Shown: positions 48,517 through 58,760 of the stretch, piece after piece
Layout of the letters: the number at the start of each line of letters is the position of its first letter
Numbering within the stretch: the first letter of the stretch is position 1
NCBI GenBank assembly: GCA_963575745.1
Contig: CAUYUJ010016293.1
Span: 222,039-286,038, forward strand
Direction of reading: 5' to 3'
Length of the DNA: 64,000 nucleotides
From: Prorocentrum cordatum
Taxonomy: Eukaryota; Sar; Dinophyceae; Prorocentrales; Prorocentraceae
The notes under the pieces: generated by a model
Seen by the model: only the letters and a program-made list of their open reading frames with translations
What the model was told of the DNA's origin: nothing
Database searches by the model: none
Position numbers and translations under genes: made by a program

Positions 48517-49866
48517 CTAACCTACGAAGGTTAAAGTTACTTAATTCGGTTAATCTAGACTACCGAAATAGACTAATAATTAGACTCACCGTTGCCCTAA
48601 GAATTAGCCCAAGCCTAAGAAATAGACTACCCGCTGTCCTCACATTTAAACTAAGAGTTAAATTATCGGTTAGGCTAAACATTAGCTTAGGTTATCCGTT
48701 AGGTTAAGTTGTTTTGTTAGGTTTGGTTATCTGTTATGTTAGGTTGGGTTAGGTTGTTCGAAATGGTGTTGCTACAATAGATGTACATGTATAAACCTCT
48801 GTGGGTCTACGTCATATCATGTTGTTTTATTGTGTTGTGATGTATGGTGTGGTAGGTTTATCATCGGTGTAGCCTTACGTTAGATCTAGTTTGTTTACTG
48901 TGATGTCAAGTAGTTATTATTGGGAGCATGCGGTGATAAGTTGTCCGTCGACGTCGAGCTCGATACCGTGGTCCTCCCTCCTGGTTCGCTTCGCGCCCTG
49001 TCCTAAGTAGGTATTATACTTCTAGTCGACTGCAGTCTTGCGAGGGAAGATGAGAGTGAAAAGCACGTAGTAGGGAAATAGATGAAAAGAGACCGTCGAG
49101 AGATGAAAAAGAGGTGAAGTTGACACAACAGGGTAGAAAGAGAGGGGAGGGACAAAGGACGTAGGATAAGGTTTTATCCGAAGCTTGCGGACTGAATTTG
49201 GATTGACACCGAACCCAAACTGAACTCCCAGGAAGGTCGATGGGCAGGAAACTATTTAGGGACTTTGTATGTTGTCCACCAAACATGGTCGGGACCGGCT
49301 CTGGACGTGCACTCCGACATGATGACATATGTTTGTTGACATGGTTCTCCGGCTTCGCAATTTTGTATTCCGTGCTCGAATTTTAGAGTGGGCGCTCAGA
49401 GCCGGCCCCATTCGTGTTTGGTGGGAAAAGAATGGCCAGGTATTTCGAAGTTGTTCATATATATATATATTACTGAAAATTTTGTTTGGGTTTAATTGAA
49501 AACCAAACTCAACCCGAACTCATATGGGTTGGGTTTAGTTTGGGTTTAGTTTGGTATGAGTTTGGGTTGAGTTTGGGTTTGGTTTGGGTTGGGTTTAGTT
49601 TGGCCTTGGATTTGAATCAATCATGAAATTATAGTTTGGGTTTAGTTTCAACCCGAACTCAACCCACATGATCTATAGTTTTGGTTCAGTGTGGGTTTAG
49701 ATTGGGTTTAGTTTGGGTTCGCAAATATACAACAACATCCTCTTCTCCATCCTCCTCCGTAGCCGATACGGGCATGTTTTGAGAAGTTGCGATTCCGCGC
49801 GACTTTGATTTTACAGTTGAGTATCGCACATTGCTTTTGTGCTCTCTGTGCCAGCTCCCTGAGGCG
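48517..49866. other. Left subterminal and leader region
   Basis: 48517-48760 is rich in TTAGGTT/AACCTAA units in both orientations. 48760-49450 is unique moderate-GC DNA without a convincing gene. 49480-49730 carries the GTTTGGGTTTAGTTTGGG/AACCCGAACTCAACCC spacer repeat immediately before gene 1. The promoter is not identifiable; dinoflagellate promoters have no known consensus. Confidence 0.5.
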
Positions 49867-51207
49867 ATGGCCGCTGGCAAGTGGTCGACCGCGATGCCGA
49901 CTGCCGAGAGTGATGCGCCCGCACAGTCGATTCGCCACCATCCTAATCCATTGATATTTGTGGGCGACCTCCAGAAATGCATCGAGAAATTCATCAGGGA
50001 GGATCGCAACGATAGCAGAGACATCTACGGGTTCCTCGAGCCTGTTGTGCAGGCCAGCCTCACGTGGAAGACGGCTCTGCGCGCTGATCTGTTGTTGCAC
50101 GTCAAACCGTTGCTCATGCGCCTCCTCGTCGCATGCACGAACGGCTGCGCCCCCGCCCTCAAGCTCGAGAAAGCATCGAAATTTGTTGATGATGATAAGA
50201 AGGCGAATTTCCCGAACAAGGCGCAAGGGGTTTGGGCCATCGCCGTGTCCATTATGATTCGTATCATGTTGTCGAACCTCAGGGATGCGAAGCATGTCGC
50301 CGAGGCCCGTCGCCGCTGCTTCCAGGAGGCAGGCGTGGCGGAGGCGGATGGCATTAATGTGATGATGGAGATGCTGCGGACCAACGTGGATGAGGAGGTG
50401 GAGGCCCTTCCCCGCTCCCAGTCGGCCCCGCCAGGGCCGCGGTCGCGTGGGCAGGGTCGCCGTGAAGTCCTGCGCTCGCAGTCGGCAGACGGGCTGGGGG
50501 CAGGTGACGACGGCGCCCCGAGGACGCCGAGGAGGGCACCGACGCGTGCGCTTGTCAAGGGGAACAGGAGCCCAGATCCCGAGGTGAGCGACGTGGACCT
50601 CCCGAGCGCCTTCAAGAGGCTCGCGGCTGACCTGGAGATTGGGTCAGGCACGGAGGGCGACTGCTACCCGAGTGCTTCGGCGGTGGTGGAGTTTCTCGGG
50701 CGTGCGCCACCGCTGATGCAGCCCAGTGGTATCTCTGGCGATGATTGGGACACGTTGCGCCACGCCCAGGAGTTGGCCCCCGTCAGGCTGCCAAGGAAGA
50801 GGAAGGTCGAAAAGGCCAAGGCGACGGCCACGGTCACGCCCATGAAGGCCGCGACGGTCACGCCCATGAAGACGGCCAGGAAGGTCACGCCCATGAAGAC
50901 GGCCACGGCGGCCACGCCCATGACGACGGCGAAGGTCGCGCCCATGAAGACGGCCGCGAAGGTCACGCCCATGAAGGCGGCAATGAAGGTCACGCCCATG
51001 AAGACGGCAAAGGTCACGCCCATGAAGACGGCAAAGGTCACGCCCATGAAGGCGGCAAAGGTCACGGAACGCCCGAACAACAAGCCAGAGAGCGTGGGGG
51101 AGCAGCAGCGTTTCAAGGACGAGGGCATCGGCTGCCCGAAGGATCGGTGGTTCGGCTATTGCTCGGGCTGCAAGGCCAAGAGGGCGGCTCATGCGCTTCG
51201 CACTTAG
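49867..51207 (+). CDS. Transposon gene 1: basic TPMK-repeat protein
   Basis: 446 residues from the first ATG of an uninterrupted frame. Residues about 15-190 form a helical domain (FVGDLQKCIEKFIREDRN; TALRADLLLHVKPLLMRLLV; WAIAVSIMIRIMLSNLRDAK). A Ser/Arg/Pro linker follows (200-240). Residues 322-397 hold nine copies of KVTPMKTA-like octads, strongly basic and regularly spaced, comparable in character to histone H1-type tails. The C-terminus has a Cys cluster, GCPKDRWFGYCSGCKAK (about 422-438, C-x8-C-x2-C). I infer a DNA-binding accessory protein of the transposon, perhaps recognising ends or subterminal repeats; no family homology is established. The gene lies between two spacer repeats. 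Confidence 0.75.
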   Translation: MAAGKWSTAMPTAESDAPAQSIRHHPNPLIFVGDLQKCIEKFIREDRNDSRDIYGFLEPVVQASLTWKTALRADLLLHVKPLLMRLLVACTNGCAPALKLEKASKFVDDDKKANFPNKAQGVWAIAVSIMIRIMLSNLRDAKHVAEARRRCFQEAGVAEADGINVMMEMLRTNVDEEVEALPRSQSAPPGPRSRGQGRREVLRSQSADGLGAGDDGAPRTPRRAPTRALVKGNRSPDPEVSDVDLPSAFKRLAADLEIGSGTEGDCYPSASAVVEFLGRAPPLMQPSGISGDDWDTLRHAQELAPVRLPRKRKVEKAKATATVTPMKAATVTPMKTARKVTPMKTATAATPMTTAKVAPMKTAAKVTPMKAAMKVTPMKTAKVTPMKTAKVTPMKAAKVTERPNNKPESVGEQQRFKDEGIGCPKDRWFGYCSGCKAKRAAHALRT

Positions 51208-51836
51208 AGTTATTGTGTATTGGGTTGGGCTAGAGCAGGCACGCGCGTGGCCAGGTCTACTTCTCTCTAGTGTTCACGGCTGCGTTTAGTCAGCCACAGT
51301 GCGGGGCGATTGCTGTGACATGATGTTCGTATGCGTACAGTGCGAACTGCGATGCACAACGTTCCTCCTCTCTTCGCCCCCCTCCCCTCGTCTTGAGAGT
51401 GTCTTGAGTGTTTTAGGCGCCATGAGCGTCTGGATTGTTAATGTAAGTTCGTTTGATTTGGTTTATGGATGTGTATCGGCTTACATTATAAATATGACCA
51501 GATGAAGCTAGGCGCGGCCTGTTTATTACACGCCTGAACCTACTCACCACACATCTCGCCCATAGTGTAAGTGTGAATTATTTGATCACGTGCGCTTTGA
51601 ACGTTGAAGTGGATTAGTTTGCATTGCTTTATATGTGTATATATATGTTACAGTTGTGTATTGCGTGGGATTTACTGTTATATGATCATGTGAGCCATGT
51701 GCGACTTACTTAGATAGTCCACGTTTAAATAACAATCGCCCTCGCACGCATCTCCCTTTCGCCCCCTCGAGCCCACCCTCGCCCATAGAGTTTCAAGTTT
51801 GGCTCCGTCGCGGTTGAATGGCTCCAAAGAGAAGTT
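51208..51836. other. Spacer between genes 1 and 2
   Basis: Moderate-GC, T-rich spacer with no ORF of note; ATATGTGTATATATATG at 51632-51648. Lacks the GTTTGGGTT motif found in the other spacers. Confidence 0.4.
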
Positions 51837-52856
51837 ATGGCATCGCAGATTCCACGCGATGGTTCACGCGTTGATCTCAGCAGCGTGTTTCTTGGGCAAA
51901 TCGATGCCAGAGCTGCGCAGCTTATGATTCGATCGAGATTGGAGGCCGAGGGCTGTTCTCAGATCTCCCAGATTCATATTTTTCGTAAGGGAAACATCGC
52001 GAATGCCCTGAAGTGCGTTGCTTTGGTGCAGTTTGAGAAGCCATGGTACGCGCAGTGCGCCCTGGAGTTGGACGGGTCAGTGTGGCCCGAGATTGGCGGC
52101 GACTCGAAGATTCCGGTTTCTTTGGCGAGGATCCCCAAACGTCCTGGGGCCCAGGATGACGCACCTCTTCCTGCGCCAGTTCCGCCTGGCCCAGTACCGC
52201 CAGGCCCTGTGGCAGCCAGGCCAGTTCACCAGCATCCTAGAGTTGCCGCGCGTTTGTGGCCCAAGAGCTCGTTGCTCAAACGCGCGGCCGCCTCTTCGTC
52301 TTCCTCGCATCCTCCGCCTTCGAAGAAGGCCAAGGTCGTCGAGCAGCGCGTCGAGCAGGGCATCGAGCAGACCATCGAGAGCACCTTCGAGAAGGGCAAG
52401 GGCACCAAGCAGACCAGCGAGATCACCTTCGAGAAGGGCATGGGCATCGAGCATGCCACCAAGCAGGCCATCGAGAGCACTGTCGAGCAGGTCGCCCAGC
52501 AGGGCGTCGAGCAGACCATCGATCGCGACGAGGAGGTCAAGATGTGCTTGAAGCAGCTTGAGGCGAACACCCCCAGGCACATGTCGCCTGAGGACGTCCT
52601 GGCTCGCGGCGCTGGCCTCATCGCTAGTCTCGCACACGTTGCTGCTGCGTCGAGCGGCTCATCAGTTTACTACAACTGGTTGCATAACTACTACGAAACA
52701 ACTGTCACATGCATGTATGCTGCTCGATCCGCACGCCGCGCTCATTCATCGGGCCTCATCCTACAGTCCTCGTTCTACATCCCATCAGTCAAAACCAATG
52801 CAATAATGATTGAACATATCTGCGAATTGGTAGCGACACGAAAACCGAAAAGTTGA
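51837..52856 (+). CDS. Transposon gene 2: RRM-like protein
   Basis: 339 residues, ATG 51837 to TGA 52854-52856. Residues 11-95 look like an RNA-recognition motif: VDLSSVFLGQIDA supplies an RNP2-like strand, then a helix (AAQLMIRSRLEAEG), IHIFRKGN, and CVALVQFEKPWYAQCALE as RNP1-like strand plus helix 2. A Pro-rich linker follows (GPVPPGPVAARP), then a basic patch and about 60 residues of Glu/Gln/Ile-rich repeats (QRVEQGIEQTIESTFEKGKG), probably coiled coil. The C-terminal 110 residues are globular, with YYNWLHNYYETTVTCMYAAR. Likely binds nucleic acid; the RRM call rests on pattern only. Confidence 0.7.
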   Translation: MASQIPRDGSRVDLSSVFLGQIDARAAQLMIRSRLEAEGCSQISQIHIFRKGNIANALKCVALVQFEKPWYAQCALELDGSVWPEIGGDSKIPVSLARIPKRPGAQDDAPLPAPVPPGPVPPGPVAARPVHQHPRVAARLWPKSSLLKRAAASSSSSHPPPSKKAKVVEQRVEQGIEQTIESTFEKGKGTKQTSEITFEKGMGIEHATKQAIESTVEQVAQQGVEQTIDRDEEVKMCLKQLEANTPRHMSPEDVLARGAGLIASLAHVAAASSGSSVYYNWLHNYYETTVTCMYAARSARRAHSSGLILQSSFYIPSVKTNAIMIEHICELVATRKPKS

Positions 52857-52975
52857 GTTTGGGTTGAGTTTAAACCCAAACTCAACTTTTGAGCCTTGAG
52901 AGTTGAGTGTGGATTGAGTTTGGGGCTTAAAAGTTGAGTTTGGGTTTAACCTCGACCCAAACTCAACTTTTCGGT
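52853..52975. repeat. Paired spacer hairpins after gene 2
   Basis: Two consecutive hairpins: AAAGTTGAGTTTGGGTTGAG with AACCCAAACTCAACTTTT (52851-52888) and AAAAGTTGAGTTTGGG with CCCAAACTCAACTTTT (52927-52972). They begin at the stop codon of gene 2, so they may act in 3'-end formation or be remnants of an internal repeat. Confidence 0.8.
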
Positions 52976-53199
52976 TTATGGGTAATTCCAATCTTAGTGC
53001 ATTCCCGAGCCAGAACTGAACACATTTAGTACGTCAGTCACCTCACCCATAGCCCCCTACGGCCCCCTACACACCCCCATGGGCCTCTACAGACCCATCC
53101 ACATATGATAACACATGTAGCCATTTGAACTCGAGATGGGCGCGGTGTGATATCCTGACCAGTGCTAGGCATTCCCAATACGCTGCGTTGCTCGGCGCG

Positions 53200-54344
53200 A
53201 TGAGTGCCAAATCAGCAGCCGCTCAGATCCAGGCGTTGAAAGCTGTAAAGCTCGAGGACCTCCAGGAGGCCGACGAGGATGGCCATCCAGAGGCTGGGGA
53301 AGCAGACGAGGCTGGGGCAGATGATGATGACGAAGATGAGCCACACGCAGGCGTTGGCAAACCAACGGCCTCAGCGACGCGCGTCGGCAAGCCAGCCGCC
53401 TCGTCGAAGACTTGTGCCGTCATGAAGAAGCCTGTAGGCCCCCCGAGGATGGTCCTGAAGAGCCCGAACAAGAAGCCTGCTGCCGCCACCCCTCAAGCTC
53501 GGGACCAGGTGAAGATGCGGAAGCTTGCGCAAATTCGCGACACGCTTCCAGACGAAGTCAAGACGTTGCTCGACGATGCCCACCGCCATCCGAGCGGCAA
53601 GAGGGCGAGGGAGACAGAGCTCGTGAACAACATGTTCATGAAGGACGGCGACAGGCTCGTTCCGAATTGGCATTCGCCGTGGTTCGCTGTCGAGATCAAG
53701 CAGAAGAAGACCAAGTACGGGAACGACAATCGCATCGGCGTCCACTTCGACATCATGAAGGAGCGCTTCAAGGACGGGGAGAAGGGCCTCGAGGCGGCCA
53801 TCCGCGCAGGCGCTGTGGAGGAATGGCAAGTCGACGGCCAACGTTTCTGCGCCACCCGCGAGGTCGTGGCCGGGCCCAGCCACGAGGTGACGAAGTCGAA
53901 CACGTTGCAGAAGGGCAAACATGTAACGCCAGAGCAGCAGAAGCAGATTTCCGACGCCGTCGATCGCATGCAGTTTGGCTTCCAGTTCACGAACGCCGAG
54001 GCGAAGAAGGCTGACTCTGGCGAGGTGCCGCACAAGGCGCACCAGAAGATCGGGGAGGCGATCGTCGCGCTGGAGAAATGCCTGAAAGCACGAAGGCCTA
54101 CGACAAGCTGGCCGCGAAGAAGCTGTCGGGCGTGCAAGTCGACTTCAAGGAGAAGATGGGGGTGCAGATCGAGCAGTTGGAGGAGGGCAATCGCGAGCTC
54201 GCCAAGATGCGCAGGTTCAAGAAGTGCGGCGACGGGACCGCCTACAGCTGCAGCAAGATCCAGTCTGCGCTCGGTCAGACTGCCGTGCACATGGAGAGGG
54301 CGCAGGAGACCGTCAAGGCTGCCAAGGCGTTCCTGAAGTCCTGA
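53200..54344 (+). CDS. Transposon gene 3: Lys/Glu-rich protein, frameshift
   Basis: From ATG 53200 (MSAKSAAAQIQALKAVKLED) an acidic segment (residues 20-55), then a basic linker and a globular part with NMFMKDGDRLVPNWHSPWFA, KKTKYGNDNRIGVHFDIMKE and a Gln/Lys-rich helix. At 54084-54090 the protein-like reading moves by one base: the original frame becomes Arg/Ser-rich, while the +1-shifted frame continues KAYDKLAAKKLSGVQVDFKE and ends LKS at stop 54342-54344. One missing A in a run of three would explain it. About 381 residues if continuous. No domain recognised; the C-terminal helices suggest a coiled coil. Shared placement with genes 1, 2 and 4 suggests a role in the element. Confidence 0.65.
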
Positions 54345-54499
54345 AGCAGCACGGCGAGCCCAACGAGGACAACGACGTTCTCGCCTTCACCTCCGTGCGC
54401 CAGTGCTGCGCTGTGCCGTTGAAAAAACACACCCTTTTCCTAATCACGCTCCCCCCCTTCCCATCCCCCCGCCCTCCCCCAGAGGCGTCTTGAGGGCAT

Positions 54500-55256
54500 G
54501 CAGAGCATTAGAGTCTAATGGTTTAGTTAAGTTCAGGCGTCATTCTAGATTCAAGCTTACACGAAAATTTAGTTTGAGGCCCGACGTTGCTATAGGTTTA
54601 GGTTCAGGCGTCCTTGGCGTTGAAATTGAGACGCTCTTTGAAGTCAGACGTCCATTCAGGTTCAAGTTCAGTCGCTCTTTGAGTTCAGTCGTCCATTTCG
54701 GTTTAAGCTTAGTCCAGTTCACACAATTACAAACGCACCTTAAGAAGTTCAGATTTCCCGATGTAGACACGGGGGTTTCGGAGGCCGCGGGGGGCCCTCA
54801 GGATGGCGTCGTGGGAGGCCTTTCGGGGGTGGGAACGTGGTAGAATTCAATTGGAATCGGACCAATTCGAGACCCCCCCCCCCTTTTTCCCGAAAGGGAG
54901 GGGGTCTCAAATTCGAGCGCGGCGTCATTGTATTTCGAGGCCTATGTGATGTTCTCGGCATTGCCCCACATTGCTTGTTCAAGTCGCAGTTGATAGCTAA
55001 ACAAAACAGAAGCGTTTAGGTCGGGTTGGGAAGTCTAGTTTGCATCCGAACCCAACGCCACACTGCGCTGTTCACAAAGTTGACTTTAGGTTTAAACTCA
55101 ATCGAAACGGCACTGTTCAAACAGTTGACTTTGGGTTTAAACTCAGTCCAAACTGGACTTCCCAACCCACCCTCAACACAAACTCGCAGGTGTTCCGTAA
55201 AAGTTGTGGCTCGAGATGTTGTTCCAAATCTGTGGCTCGCAGTTGTTGTTCACGCC
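54500..55256. repeat. Spacer between genes 3 and 4
   Basis: 54510-54730 holds TTCAGGCGTC/TTCAAGTTC variants of the spacer unit. At 55023-55170 GGGTTGGGAAGTC and AGTTTG pair with CAAACTGGACTTCCCAACCC, enclosing two copies of GTTGACTTTGGGTTTAAACT. A separate small hairpin lies at 54870-54907 (GAGACCCCCC/GGGGGTCTC). Confidence 0.7.
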
Positions 55257-57093
55257 ATGGATGTGTTCCAGCGGCGCGGCGGCATCAGGCAGCGAGCCAA
55301 GGCGGCTGCTGCCGCCGAGGCTGCCGCGAAGGTCAGTAGTAAATTGGCGACATACCTGTTGCAGGAGCGGAGCTGGGGGCGGATGACTCCGCAACAAGTC
55401 CAGCGCATCTCTGGTTTCATGAAGGACGACCTCGCCGCCCAGGCAGCAGGTCTTCTAGAGATGGACGCGGTTCAGTTCCTATCGTCCCCTGGAACATCTG
55501 GGCGGCACCCCCAGCATATGAGCAACCAGCTCGTCAAGAAGTGCTCCCCTCATGCATGTTTCTACCCGCTGCCGTTCAGGGCAATTCTGAAGCAGAGCGC
55601 TTGTGGGACTCACTTCCAGACCATGGACATGTTGTGCCCGCATGTGGTTTTTGCGAAGATGTTCCACTGCCACAAAAATGCATGGCAATCGTTTATGTGC
55701 CCGTCCGCCACAGTGCTGCGGGCGTTCTGGCAGGACGTGAGATCGACGCCACAATATTTATCACATCCAATTCGCGGCCGCCCCAACCACGAGTCCTTGG
55801 CCATGCCGATTTCTATGCGCGGCGATGGAACGCCGATGGCTGGCCTTGGGAAAACTTGGGGGAAACTCGTGGACATTTGGAGTTGGAGCTCGCTCGTTGC
55901 GACAGGGTCGGCCGACATGTCTCAACTCGTGATCTGCATGCTGCTCGGAGCAGTTCAAACGTCAGGCGCAGCAGGCAAAATCTTAATGTATAGATTGAGG
56001 AAGCTCAGGTGGTCACTAGAGCACCTGTGGTTGGGCACGTGGCCCGAGGTCGGCGAGCTAGGCAATCCGATGCCTGAGGGCTCGCCCACGGGATTGCTCG
56101 CTGGGGGGCACTACGCGTGCGTGGGGGGGGGGGGGGCTGATCGGTGATCTCGACTACATGTTTAAGCACTTGGGTATGCCTAATCATAACATTTTGAATG
56201 GCCCGTGCGGGTGGTGTCCCTGCAACTCAACGACTATGCCATGGTGGGATTTCCGCAAAAACGCTGAATGTTTAAAGCACACGCACATTATAGCTACATG
56301 GATGGCCATGGGCCATCAGAAAGAACACCCGTTGTTTAAGGCCCCTGGCGATGCAATTTTGACGGTAAAGCCAGATTGGATGCACATCAAATATTTGGAC
56401 TTGGACAACACATTGCATGGTTCTGTATTGTTTTGCTTGACCCGTTATGTGCTCATCGGTGATCCCGCCCAAAACATGGCGACCATACAGAAATATATTT
56501 TTGACATTTACAAGCGCGACAAGGTGAAGACTCGATTTTCCCATGTGAAGGTATCTATGTTCAGCAATCGGGCGAAGGCAAACCTCAGAGGAAAAGCTGC
56601 TGAGATAAAGTGCCTGGGGCCAGTCCTCCTTGAAATATGGCAGAAAAGAATGAATCCCGACATCGAGATGCACCATCAGGTTCGGCTGCTAATTCAATTG
56701 AGTGTCCTGCTCGATGAAAAGTTGGATGCGATTCCACAGGAATGCTATACAACTCCAAGGAACATGCGCTTGGACTTGTTTCGCACGTGCCATACGTTCT
56801 TGTGTCTGCGGAACGAGATGCAGGCTTTCTTTGTGCATAGCGAAGACGCGCAGGATAATGAGTTGTTTCACATAACTATAAAAGCACATTTGTTGTTGCA
56901 CTGCTGCTTGGATCGATCAAACCCTAAAAAGGTATGGTGCTTCCGTGACGAAGATCTAATGTCAAGGATGCGCAAACTCGCATTTTCTTGCGCCAAGCGG
57001 TGCTCATCCTGGCAGATCGGGAACAAAGGCATTGGCAATTATTGCGTTGCCCTTGACATGCTGTTCAAAACATTGGACGCAGTTGCTGTGTAA
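55257..57093 (+). CDS. Transposon gene 4: putative DDE-type transposase, frameshift
   Basis: About 611 residues from ATG 55257, the first ATG in frame. The frame ends prematurely at 56147 after a run of 14 G (56123-56136); one base fewer continues LIGDLDYMFKHLGMPNHN to the stop at 57091-57093. Blocks seen: PISMRGDGTPMAGLGKTWGK (candidate first Asp), LIGDLDYM (candidate second Asp), GPCGWCPCNSTTMPWWDFRK (two CxxC-type pairs), KPDWMHIKYLDLD, and near the end KAHLLLHCCL then KKVWCFRDEDLMSRMRKLAF, which resembles the KxHxLLH...W.FE region before the catalytic Glu of Tnp2/Plavaka-like transposases. I recognise this as a protein type widespread and uncharacterised in dinoflagellate genomes. Transposase function is an inference supported by the flanking terminal repeats. 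Confidence 0.65.
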
Positions 57094-57330
57094 AACGGCG
57101 CAAGACATTACAAGTTTTACATACTGGTTATCGCATACCCAAACATATAACCTAACACATAACCTAATATCTAACCGAACCTACCCCCTAACATATAACC
57201 TAACCTACCGCCTAACATATAACCTAACCTAACCTACCCCCTAAGATCTAACCTAATATTTAACCTACGATTTAACCTACCAGCTACCCCCATAATTAAA
57301 CTAATTAATTAACTTTAGCCGATCGGCAAG
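57094..57330. repeat. Right subterminal repeats
   Basis: CCTAACATATAACCTAACCT-type units recur eight or more times from 57140 to 57270, complementary to the TTAGGTT units at the left end. Confidence 0.85.
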
Positions 57331-57385
57331 ATTAGACGAATTCGTCTAATCTCACCAATCGGCGAATTTTAGTCTCATGCAGTCT
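57331..57385 (-). repeat. Right terminal inverted repeat
   Basis: Complement of 48462-48516; the inner part GATTAGACGAATTCGTCTAA is itself palindromic. Confidence 0.9.
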
Positions 57386-57574
57386 TTAGAGAGGGGCAGC
57401 ACGTGGCTGCCTTGGCGGCGCCCCAAGCCTGGGTCCACTGCACCGTCTTGGGGAGCCACCAAGGGGCCGCTCAGGGTCGGAACCCAAACGTCGGGGGAGA
57501 GAGGTGGTCTGGATCCCACACCCCCTCAACAAGCGGGGGAAGTCTTCGGGCCTCCCCACTTGGAACCGCCGGCA

Positions 57575-57709
57575 AACGGCGACGACGTGGACCATGACGG
57601 CGACGACGACGACGGCGGCGACGGCCACGACGAGGACGACGATGACGATGACGACGAGGACGAGAACAAGGGGCTAGGACGACGACGACGACGATGACGA
57701 AGACGGCCA

Positions 57710-57785
<76 letters not shown>

Positions 57786-58068
57786 GGCGATGGCGACGGC
57801 GATGGCGACGACGCCATGCGACGGCAAAGCACGACGACGAGGGCGGCGACGACGACGACGACGAGGACGACGACGAGGCCGCCGAGGACGACGAGGAAGA
57901 GGACGACGGCGGTGACGACGACGACGGCGACGACGACGGCGACGACGACCTCGGCGGCGGCGGCGGCAGCGGCGTTGACGATGGCGACGGCGGAAACGTT
58001 CGGCGACGGGAAGCGACGGCGACGCGGACGGCGACGACTACGATGAGGACCACGTCGACAACGACGAG

Positions 58069-58103
<35 letters not shown>

Positions 58104-58247
58104 TGGCGGCGGCCTCAACGGCGATGGCGATGGTGCCTGCGACGACGCCCGGCGCCGGCAAACGACGAAGATGAGGAGGAAGAGGAGGAGGAGGAGTAGG
58201 AAGAGGACGACGACGACGATGACGACGACGAAGACGACGATGACGAT

Positions 58248-58279
<32 letters not shown>

Positions 58280-58383
58280 CGATCGCGGCGGCGGCAGCGG
58301 CGTGTCTCTTTGGACCGCCCGACAGACTCGCCCACGACAACGAAGTGTGACGACGACGATGACGACGACGACGACAGCTACGA

Positions 58384-58426
<43 letters not shown>

Positions 58427-58430
58427 GGGT
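57575..58430 (+). repeat. 850-bp GAC/GGC satellite
   Basis: (GAC)n with GGC, GAT and GAG variants, starting less than 200 bp outside the transposon end. Long Asp, Arg and Thr frames and Ser/Val frames on the minus strand are artefacts. Confidence 0.95.
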
Positions 58431-58760
58431 GGGTGAGTCCATCCTCCAACATTTATGTAGGGAATTCGGGGACACTGGGAAACGCGCACCTGTTACGTAA
58501 TTGCACGGATGGAAGGGACCCCTTGTCCAAACGGGTTTTCGTTAGACATTTCCTTGAGGGCTATCTTCCTGCATGCGGCTGCATTCCTCATTGAAGATGT
58601 CCCCATCCACCCCGCCGACCCACGATGAGATAGCTCGCGACAATCGCGGAAGCAGCCTTAATCTCTCGGGCCAGAACACATTGACCCGTATTGCGGCCTT
58701 CTCGGGACTGGCGGCGGTCTATTTGGACCCCCGGATTCGGGCGGAGTGTGTGGGGGTGCG
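58431..58760. other. No recognised feature
   Basis: Unique sequence; an open plus frame from about 58597 crosses into the MITE and is not credible. Confidence 0.35.

Larger units (their letters stand above)
48462..57385 (+). mobile_element. 8.9-kb DNA transposon with four genes
   Basis: The first 55 bases starting AGACTGCATGAGACTAAAAT are the near-complement of the last 55 (ending ATTTTAGTCTCATGCAGTCT), identical over the outer 21 and about 85% overall. TTA flanks both ends (48459-48461, 57386-57388), a candidate 3-bp target duplication. AACCTAAC/GTTAGGTT-rich subterminal repeats lie inside each end (48515-48760; 57125-57290). The interior, less GC-rich than the surroundings, holds four plus-strand genes with uniform spacers and no copies of the local MITEs or GGA tracts. 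This is the layout of an autonomous or recently autonomous cut-and-paste element. A 3-bp duplication and subterminal repeats recall CACTA/EnSpm; TTA also suits PIF/Harbinger, but the ends fit neither family consensus. Confidence 0.85.

Noticed and set aside
48690-48760. TTAGGTT-rich stretch resembling telomeric repeats
   Set aside because: Units are irregular and have complementary partners at 57125-57290, which fits transposon subterminal repeats.
49014-49328. Minus-strand 104-residue frame inside the transposon
   Set aside because: Ser/Phe/Leu-rich, opposite to the other genes, no domain and no conserved spacer beside it; likely chance.
49755-49775. TCCGTAGCC near the start of transposon gene 1, matching the first nine SL bases
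   Set aside because: Only nine bases match and the rest diverges; expected by chance in 64 kb.
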